Shown: piece by piece, positions 58,223-64,000 of the stretch
Layout: every line of letters begins with the position of its first letter
Position numbering within the stretch: position 1 is the first letter of the stretch
DNA from: CF-39 sp035651155
Lineage (GTDB): Bacteria; Chloroflexota; Limnocylindria; P2-11E
Direction: 5' to 3'
DNA: 64,000 nucleotides
Assembly: GCA_035651155.1 (NCBI GenBank)
Contig: DASRGG010000023.1
Coordinates: forward strand, 14,218 to 78,217
Program-made: the position numbers and the translations under genes
The notes under the pieces: model-generated
What the model was told of the DNA's origin: nothing
What the model saw: only the letters and a program-made list of their open reading frames with translations
Databases searched by the model: none

Positions 58223-59185
58223 ATGCTCGTCGCAGGACGCGAGGTCGCGGTCACGAACGCGGACAAGGTGTTCTTCCCCGCGGTCGGCCTCACCAAGGGC
58301 GATCTCGTCCAGTACTACGTCGACGTCGCCGGGCCGACGCTGAATCACGTCCGGAGCCGTCCGATGCAGATGAAGCGGCATCCGAACGGCGTCGACGGCG
58401 ACTTCTTCTATCAGAAGCGCGTCCCGAATCCGCACCCCGACTGGCTCGCGACCGTCCGTATCCGGTACCCGAGCGGCAACGTCGCCGACTTCCCGGTGGT
58501 GACCGATGCGGCGGGCCTCGCGTGGATCGCGAACCTCGGCTGCATCGAGATGCACACCTGGCACTCGCGCGTGCCCGAGGTCACGAAGCCCGACTACATG
58601 CTCATCGACCTCGATCCGAGCGAGGGCGACCCGTGGGAACACGTGCGAGAGATCGCGCTCGTCGTGAAGGACGTCCTCGACGAGCTGTCGCTGCCTTCCT
58701 ACCCGAAGACCTCCGGCGTGTCCGGCATGCACATCCTCACGCCGATCGTGCCGGAGCTGCCGTTCCCGGAGGTGCGGCGCCTCGCGAAGGCGATCGCCGT
58801 CGAGGTGGCCGGCAGAGTGCCGAAGATCGCGACGACGACCTGGGTGGTCAAGGATCGCACCGGCGTCTTCGTCGACTACGGCCAGAACGCGTTCGACCGC
58901 ACCATCGCGTCGGCGTACTCGATCCGCCCGATGGCCGACGCGCGCGCGTCCGCGCCGCTGCGGTGGGACGAGGTCGCGGACGTCGATCCGGCGAAGTTCA
59001 CCCTCGCCACGATGCGCGACCGCATCGCCAGCGTTGGCGATCTCACCGCGGACATCTGGTCGCACGCCGCGAGCCTCATACCGGTCTTCAAGGCGCTGCG
59101 CCTCAAGGACCCCGTCCTCGACGACCGCGTGCTGGTGCGCCCGAGCCGCGTCCGCGGCACGAGCAGGCGTCCGCCGGAGGCGTAG
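58223..59185 (+). CDS. ligD: LigD-type primase-polymerase (stand-alone PolDom)
   Basis: 320 residues. Archaeo-eukaryotic primase fold: TNADKVFFPAVGLTKGDLVQYY, MQMKRHPNGVDGDFFYQKR, the two catalytic Asp in MLIDLDPSEGDPWEHV, and KTSGVSGMHILTPI. Fills gaps with ribo- or deoxynucleotides during non-homologous end joining. The ligase is a separate gene at 59269, convergent with it; no phosphoesterase domain and no Ku gene in the window. Confidence 0.92.
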   Translation: MLVAGREVAVTNADKVFFPAVGLTKGDLVQYYVDVAGPTLNHVRSRPMQMKRHPNGVDGDFFYQKRVPNPHPDWLATVRIRYPSGNVADFPVVTDAAGLAWIANLGCIEMHTWHSRVPEVTKPDYMLIDLDPSEGDPWEHVREIALVVKDVLDELSLPSYPKTSGVSGMHILTPIVPELPFPEVRRLAKAIAVEVAGRVPKIATTTWVVKDRTGVFVDYGQNAFDRTIASAYSIRPMADARASAPLRWDEVADVDPAKFTLATMRDRIASVGDLTADIWSHAASLIPVFKALRLKDPVLDDRVLVRPSRVRGTSRRPPEA

Positions 59186-59268
59186 ATCGTCGCGGCGACG
59201 TCTCGGACGAGCCGACCGCGACGTCGCCGATCCCGACCATCCCCGCGGCGGTCGCGGTGGTCCGGCGG

Positions 59269-60351
59269 TCACGCGCCGCGCAGGAGATCCGGAAGCGCCG
59301 GGTCCCCTGCGCGGCGCGTGGTGTCGAGCTGCGCCCAGGTGCAGTCCCGCGGCTCCTTGTCGGGCCGGAAGCGTATGAAGCGCGCGCCGTGGCGGAAGCG
59401 ATCGCCTTCGAGCTTGTCGAAGCGCACCTCGCACGCCAGCTCGGGCCGCACCTCGTGCCAGGGAAGGTCTTTGCCGCCGGACCAGCGCGAGCCTGCGCCG
59501 GGGATGCGGCCCTCGAGCTCCGCGAGCTGCTTCGCGAAGGTCCCCGCTTCCTCCTCGAGCGGCGGAAGGAGCGTCTGGAGCTGCTCCTCGAGCTCGACCG
59601 GGATGCCCGAGGTGTGGCCGACGAAATCGAGCGCGCCGCCGTCCGCCCGGTACAGGCCGAGCAGCAGGGTGGCGATGCGCTTCCCGCTGGTGCGGTAGCC
59701 CACGATGACGCAATCGACGGTGCGGTGGTGCTTCACCTTCCGAACGGCTTCGCGCGAGCCCGGGAGGTAGGGGAGGTCGGTGCGCTTCGCGACGATCCCG
59801 TCGAGCCCGAGCACCTCGAGCCGCTCGAGCCAGAAGCGGGCCTTGCCGGCGTCGCGCGTGGTCTCGGAGAGCTGGAACCCCTGCGCGTTCCTCTCGAGGA
59901 AGGCACGCCGCTCCGCGAGCGGCCGCGTGTGGACCGGCTCGCCGCTCCACAGGAGGACGTCGAACGCGATGAAGAGCGCGGGCGTCTCCGCGGAGAGCTT
60001 GCGGATGCGCGACTCCGCCGGGTGCAGGCGCAGCTGCATGAGGTCGAACTCGAGACGTCCCTTCTGCTCGATCACGATCTCGCCGTCCAGCGCGGAGTGT
60101 GGCGGGAGCCGCTCGCCGAGCGGCCGCAGCTCGGGGAAGTACCGCAGGAGCGGACGGCCGTTGCGGCTCCAGAGCCCGAGCGCTCCGCCGTCGTTCTCGA
60201 AGACGCCGCGGAAGCCGTCCCACTTCGGCTCGTACCACCAGCTCGGACCCTCGGGGATCTTCTCCACGAGGAGCGCTTCCTGCGGCGGGAACGGCACGTT
60301 CGGACCCGCCGGCGAGACGATGGTCGCTTTCTTCGCTCTCGCTGATCTCAC
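59269..60351 (-). CDS. ATP-dependent DNA ligase (LigD/LigC-like)
   Basis: 360 residues. Nucleotidyl-transfer Lys in WWYEPKWDGFRGVF, then SALDGEIVIEQ, FIAFDVLLWSGEPV, GLDGIVAKRTDLPY and RTVDCVIVGYRTSG; C-terminal OB fold ending ARFIRFRPDKEPRDCTW. Seals nicks or double-strand ends, probably with the adjacent polymerase. GTG start overlaps the recN stop by 4 nt (GTGA), favoured over a GTG 36 bases upstream. Confidence 0.92.
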   Translation of the reverse strand: MRSARAKKATIVSPAGPNVPFPPQEALLVEKIPEGPSWWYEPKWDGFRGVFENDGGALGLWSRNGRPLLRYFPELRPLGERLPPHSALDGEIVIEQKGRLEFDLMQLRLHPAESRIRKLSAETPALFIAFDVLLWSGEPVHTRPLAERRAFLERNAQGFQLSETTRDAGKARFWLERLEVLGLDGIVAKRTDLPYLPGSREAVRKVKHHRTVDCVIVGYRTSGKRIATLLLGLYRADGGALDFVGHTSGIPVELEEQLQTLLPPLEEEAGTFAKQLAELEGRIPGAGSRWSGGKDLPWHEVRPELACEVRFDKLEGDRFRHGARFIRFRPDKEPRDCTWAQLDTTRRAGDPALPDLLRGA

Positions 60352-62000
60352 GTTCGTGCTCTCGCCTTCATCTGGGCCGCGCGCCACGCGAGCGCCCTCT
60401 CACGCAGCTCCTTCGCGCCCGCCGCGAGCGAGCGCGCGCCGCTCGCCCCGAGCATCTCGGCGAGCTCGTCCACGACCTCGCGTTCGCCGAGCGGCGCGGC
60501 GACGACGTGGGTGCGGCCCCTGCGGACCTCCTTGCGTACCGCGACGTGATGGTCGGCGTACGCGGCGACCTGCGAGAGATGCGAGACCACCATGACCTGA
60601 TGGTGACGGGCGAGCGACCAGAGCGCGCGGCCGACGGCCTCGCCGACGCGGCCGCCGACGCCGGCATCGACCTCGTCGAACACGAGCACCGGCGTCCGGT
60701 CGCTCGCGGCGAGGGTGACCTCGAGCGCGAGCATGATCCGCGAGAGCTCGCCACCCGACGCGATCTCGTCGATCGGCTTGGGCGGCTCCCCGGGATTCGG
60801 CGCGATGAGGAAGCGCACGTCGTCGCCGCCCGTCGCGTCCGGCGCGCGCTCCGTGAGCCGCACGCTGAAGCGGCAGCGCTCGAGCGCGAGATCCACAAGG
60901 TGCGCCTCGACCGCGGCGGCCAGCGACGACGCGGCCTTGCCGCGCGCGTCGTGCAGCGCTTTCGCCGCCTTCGCGAGCGCGGCGCGCGCCTTCGTCTCCT
61001 CCTCGTCGAGCTGCGCGAGCCGCGTCTCGCTCTGACGGAGCGTCTCGAGCTCCGCCGCGGCGCGCTCGCCGTACGCGACGATCGCGGCCACGTCGTCCCC
61101 GTACTTGCGGCGGAGGTCGTACAGGAGATCGGAGCGCGCCTCGAGATCCGCGCGACGCTTCGGATCGGTCTCGACGCTCTCCGCGTAGCGACGCAGGTCG
61201 GACGCGATCTCGTCCGCCTCCGAAAGGGCCGCGGCCACGCGCTCGAGCGCGGTCGCGAGCCGCGGATCCAGGCCGGCGGCGCGTCGCAGCTCCCGTTCGG
61301 CGAGGGCGAGCCGATCGCGCGCGCTCGCGCGGTCGCCGGCGAGCAGCTCCTGCGCGGCGCGGGCCGCTTCCCGCAGCCTCTCCGCCGATCGCGCGACCGC
61401 GAGCTCCGCATCGAGCCGCGTCTGCTCGTCCGGACGGAGCCTCGCCGCGCGGATCTCCTCGACCTCGTGCCCGAGCAGCTGCGCGCGCCGCTCCCGCTCG
61501 CGCGGATCGCCGCCCAGCGACGCGCGCTCGCGCTCGAGCGCGACGAGCGCGGCGTGCGCGCCCGCGGCGCGCTCGCGCAGCGAGTCGTGGCCGCCGAACG
61601 CGTCGAGCACGTCGCGCTGGACCTGCGGACGCGCGAGACGGAGCTGATCTCCCTGACCGTGGATCGCGACGAGGTCGGCGCCGACCTCCGCGAGCGAGGA
61701 GACCGGCACGGTCTTCTGGTCGATGCGCGCGGGCGATCGTCCGGCCGCGATCTCGCGCGAGAGGACGAGGTCGTCGTCGCGAACGCCCGCGAAGACCGCT
61801 TCGACGTACGCGCGCTCCGCGCCCTCGCGCACCATTCCGCTCGGGACGCGTCCGCCGGTGACCGCGAGCAGCGCGTCGACGAGCATGGATTTACCGGCGC
61901 CCGTCTCCCCGGTGAGCACGGTGAGCCCGGGAGAGAGCGCGAGGCGCAGCTCGGATACGAGAGCGAGGTCCTTCACCGAAAGCTCCGCGATGTGCGGCAC
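60348..62000 (-). CDS. recN: DNA repair ATPase RecN
   Basis: 550 residues. SMC-like: Walker A TVLTGETGAGKSMLVDALL, VAIHGQGDQLRLARP, long central coiled coil (~150-340), signature ASGGELSRIMLALEV, Walker B PVLVFDEVDAGVGGRVGEAV and VVSHLSQVAAYADHHVAV. Binds double-strand break ends. GTG 62000 gives VPHIAELSVKDLALV; TTG 62024 is an alternative. Operon with the ligase. Confidence 0.93.
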   Translation of the reverse strand: MPHIAELSVKDLALVSELRLALSPGLTVLTGETGAGKSMLVDALLAVTGGRVPSGMVREGAERAYVEAVFAGVRDDDLVLSREIAAGRSPARIDQKTVPVSSLAEVGADLVAIHGQGDQLRLARPQVQRDVLDAFGGHDSLRERAAGAHAALVALERERASLGGDPRERERRAQLLGHEVEEIRAARLRPDEQTRLDAELAVARSAERLREAARAAQELLAGDRASARDRLALAERELRRAAGLDPRLATALERVAAALSEADEIASDLRRYAESVETDPKRRADLEARSDLLYDLRRKYGDDVAAIVAYGERAAAELETLRQSETRLAQLDEEETKARAALAKAAKALHDARGKAASSLAAAVEAHLVDLALERCRFSVRLTERAPDATGGDDVRFLIAPNPGEPPKPIDEIASGGELSRIMLALEVTLAASDRTPVLVFDEVDAGVGGRVGEAVGRALWSLARHHQVMVVSHLSQVAAYADHHVAVRKEVRRGRTHVVAAPLGEREVVDELAEMLGASGARSLAAGAKELRERALAWRAAQMKARART

Positions 62001-62049
62001 CGGCGATGAAGGACCTCGCTTCAAGATACGTGCGTGTGTGTGTTCGGGA

Positions 62050-62340
62050 TTACTTGGCGCGCTTCGCCAGCACCGCGTCCTTCGCCTGCTTGGCGATACG
62101 GAACTTCAGCACGCGCTTCGCCGGGATCTGGATCGTCTCGCCGGTGGCCGGGTTGCGACCGAGCCGGGCCTTGCGGTCGACGACGACGAGCTTGCCGACG
62201 CCGGGGAAGGTGAAGCCGTTGCGGGCTTCCTTGTACGCCAGGGCCGCGAGCTCGTCGAGCACGCTCGCCACCTGCTTCTTCGCGAGACCGGTCTTCTCCG
62301 CGAGCCGATTCAGCGTCTCCGACTTCGAGATCCCCGCCAC
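62050..62340 (-). CDS. hup: HU-family DNA-binding protein
   Basis: 96 residues. HU/IHF fold: SKSETLNRLAEKTGLAKKQV, GFTFPGVGKLVVVDRKARLGRNPATGETIQIPAKRVLKF (in pieces), ending with a basic Lys/Ala tail. GTG start with AGGAGG 6 nt upstream. Nucleoid protein; transcribed toward recN. Confidence 0.96.
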   Translation of the reverse strand: MAGISKSETLNRLAEKTGLAKKQVASVLDELAALAYKEARNGFTFPGVGKLVVVDRKARLGRNPATGETIQIPAKRVLKFRIAKQAKDAVLAKRAK

Positions 62341-62455
62341 TTCGTCCTCCTAAAGCCTCGAGGGCCATATTTGCTTGGTTCGCGGCGCATTCTCACACAA
62401 CGACGGACGAAGAGCGGAGGTCGCTCGCGGGGAAAGGCCGCACTATCAGACGGAC

Positions 62456-62953
62456 ATGACCCTGACGGTCACCGATGAACCCCCCGACCGGCCCGAGTGG
62501 ATGAGCGAGACGATCCGCCTCGTCGGCCAGACGACCGGCGCGTGGCGTGACGAGCTCCTGGCTCGCGTGGCCCGGGCGAGCGAGCGCGACCTTGTCGCGG
62601 GAACCGACGACGACTGGGGACTCGGACAGGTCGCCGTTCACCTCCTGTTGATCGACCGCGGGGTGGCCGGCATCGCCCTGCGGCTCGCGAAGGGCGAGCC
62701 GTCCGGTCCGACCGGGCAGCCGCGTCCGGCGGCCGCGCGCGCCACGCGCGAGGGCATCGCCGCCCTCGCCGCGAAGGCCCGGGAGGCCATGAGCGCGCTC
62801 GCCGCGGGCTTTCCCGCGAGGCCGGATCTGGCCGCCCGGGCCCGGCACCCGTACTACGGCGACCTGAACGCGTTCGGGTGGCTGCTGACGCTCCCGAACC
62901 ACTACCGGGCCCACCTTGACGCCCTCGACCGCGGCACGAGGAGCGCCCTCTAG
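62456..62953 (+). CDS. DinB-like four-helix protein
   Basis: 165 residues, helical. DinB/YfiT-like features: LARVARASERDLVAGTDDDWGLGQVAVHLLLIDRGVAG in pieces, and a C-terminal LTLPNHYRAHLDAL, giving His positions near those of the metal triad (second and third plausible). Probably a thiol-dependent transferase or hydrolase family member; substrate unknown. ATG with TATCAG 6 nt upstream, possibly leaderless. Confidence 0.7.
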   Translation: MTLTVTDEPPDRPEWMSETIRLVGQTTGAWRDELLARVARASERDLVAGTDDDWGLGQVAVHLLLIDRGVAGIALRLAKGEPSGPTGQPRPAAARATREGIAALAAKAREAMSALAAGFPARPDLAARARHPYYGDLNAFGWLLTLPNHYRAHLDALDRGTRSAL

Positions 62954-63006
62954 CTCTAGCCGCATACTCCCGCTCGACGAGGTCCGAAACCGGAGGGACG
63001 ACGGTC

Positions 63007-64000
63007 ATGGCGACGAGAACGGCTGCCCTCGAGACATTCGCCCAGGAAGACCGCACTTTCGCGCCGCCGCCGGCGTTCGCCGCGCACGCCAATGTCAAAG
63101 ATCCCGCCATCTACGACCGCGCGGAAACGGACCTCGAAGGCTTCTGGTCGGAGCAGGCCAAGACGCTCGCCTGGCGCAAACCCTTCACCAAGGTGCTCGA
63201 GTGGGAGGCCCCCTACGCGAAATGGTTCGTCGGGGGCGAGCTCAACATCTCCGAGAACTGCCTCGACCGGCACGTGAAGGCCGGGAAGGGCGCGAAGGTC
63301 GCCTACCACTGGGAGGGCGAGCCGGGCGACACCCGGACCATCACCTACCAGGATCTGCTCGACGAGACCTCCCGCTGCGCCAACGCCCTGAAGTCCCTCG
63401 GCGTCCGCAAGGGCGACCGGGTCGCCATCTACATGCCGATGATCCCCGAGCTCCCGGCCGCGATGCTCGCGTGCGCGCGCATCGGCGCCCCCTTCACCGT
63501 CGTCTTCGGCGGCTTCTCGGCGGAGGCGCTCGCCGGCCGCATCAACGACTCAGAGGCCAAGGTGCTCGTCACCGCCGACGGCGGCTACCGCAAGGGCAAC
63601 ATCGTCCCGCTCAAGAAGAACGCCGACGACGCGATCGCGCAGACGAGGACGATCGAGAAGGTCCTCGTCGTGCGCCGCACGAAGAACGAGGTCCCCTGGA
63701 CCGAGGGGCGCGACGTGTGGTGGCACGACCTCGTGGCGACGCAGAAGGCCGACTGTCCGGCGGAGCCCGTGGACAGCGAGCACATGCTCTACCTGCTCTA
63801 CACGTCGGGCACCACCGCGAAGCCGAAAGGCATCATGCACACGACGGGCGGCTACCTCACCCAGGTGGCGTTCACCCACAAGTACGTGTTCGACCTGCAT
63901 CCCGACGCTGACGTCTACTGGTGCGCGGCGGACATCGGCTGGGTGATGGGCCACAGCTACATCGTGTTCGGCCCGCTCGCGAACGGCACGACCGGCGTGA
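63007..64000 (+). CDS. acs: Acetyl-CoA synthetase (AMP-forming), 3' end outside window
   Basis: First 331 residues. Acs-type N-terminus (DLEGFWSEQAKTLAWRKPFTKVLEWEAPYAKWFVGGELNIS in pieces), then RVAIYMPMIPELPAAMLACARIGAPFTVVFGGFSAEAL (in pieces), the P-loop-like YLLYTSGTTAKPKGIMHTTGGYL and DVYWCAADIGWVMGHSYIVFGPL. The usual TSGTTGKPKG reads TSGTTAKPKG, as in some acs genes. Converts acetate, ATP and CoA to acetyl-CoA. GGAGG upstream of the ATG. Confidence 0.95.
   Translation, partial: MATRTAALETFAQEDRTFAPPPAFAAHANVKDPAIYDRAETDLEGFWSEQAKTLAWRKPFTKVLEWEAPYAKWFVGGELNISENCLDRHVKAGKGAKVAYHWEGEPGDTRTITYQDLLDETSRCANALKSLGVRKGDRVAIYMPMIPELPAAMLACARIGAPFTVVFGGFSAEALAGRINDSEAKVLVTADGGYRKGNIVPLKKNADDAIAQTRTIEKVLVVRRTKNEVPWTEGRDVWWHDLVATQKADCPAEPVDSEHMLYLLYTSGTTAKPKGIMHTTGGYLTQVAFTHKYVFDLHPDADVYWCAADIGWVMGHSYIVFGPLANGTTGV

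Overview
The window is a GC-rich (roughly 70%), gene-dense bacterial chromosome segment with no rRNA, no complete tRNA and no CRISPR array. Gene content (B12-dependent ribonucleotide reductase, DUF5667 and DUF5679 proteins, split LigD modules, DsrE/TusA/SQR sulfur genes, Tad-type pseudopilin genes) and frequent leaderless starts (a TANNNT-like -10 box 6-7 nt before ATG/GTG) suggest a Terrabacteria lineage, most likely an uncultured Chloroflexota (Limnocylindria-like). This placement is inferred, not demonstrated.

Layout. 1-2084: end of an Mrp-type ATPase and a flippase. 2092-14561: a signalling and surface locus. It holds a LuxR-type response regulator, a membrane-anchored degenerate receiver protein, and a 1670-residue protein joining a receiver domain, an MshEN-like domain, a membrane segment, FecR, about 59 collagen-like Gly-X-Y triplets and a repetitive beta-rich head. 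Three tandem paralogous anchored proteins, a signal-anchored helical protein, a secreted propeller/Ig-like protein and a TPR lipoprotein follow. 14616-26346: a tightly overlapping glycan operon (GT-C membrane enzymes, nucleotide-sugar dehydrogenase, epimerase, methyltransferase, two GT2 enzymes). 26474-27708: a c-di-GMP-I riboswitch in front of a secreted metallopeptidase. 27728-29374: a SufR-like regulator divergent from two small membrane proteins and a cupredoxin lipoprotein. 29440-34085: a GAF histidine kinase/response regulator operon headed by a coiled-coil protein whose C-terminal domain recurs in the divergent gene.

34133-40119: an aminotransferase, then an OmpR-type regulator, a small secreted protein and a histidine kinase, followed by TadE/TadE/TadG-like genes. 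Identical 11-bp-phased GTTCA repeats precede both the regulator and the Tad genes. 40203-44425: nrdJ with a sigma-70-like promoter, two NrdR boxes exactly 31 bp apart, a 36-codon leader ORF with a strong ribosome site, and an intein inserted directly before the predicted radical cysteine. 44546-50459: VanW-domain, DUF5667, GT87, CinA and DUF5679 genes.

50503-57108 is a patchwork of broken genes (AbiEii-like, histidine kinase, FAD protein, TPP enzyme, tRNA 3' scar) around a sulfur operon arranged DsrE-TusA-SQR-TusA-DsrE with a divergent ArsR-type repressor. Beside it lies a PCYCGC-family gene whose in-frame TGA replaces the first Cys of CGVC and is followed by a SECIS-like hairpin: a strong selenoprotein candidate. 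57109-64000: an HTH/ImmA-like pair, LigD polymerase, ATP-dependent ligase, recN, HU, a DinB-like protein and the start of acetyl-CoA synthetase.

The two most novel items are the receiver-to-collagen surface protein locus and the Sec-containing PCYCGC protein.
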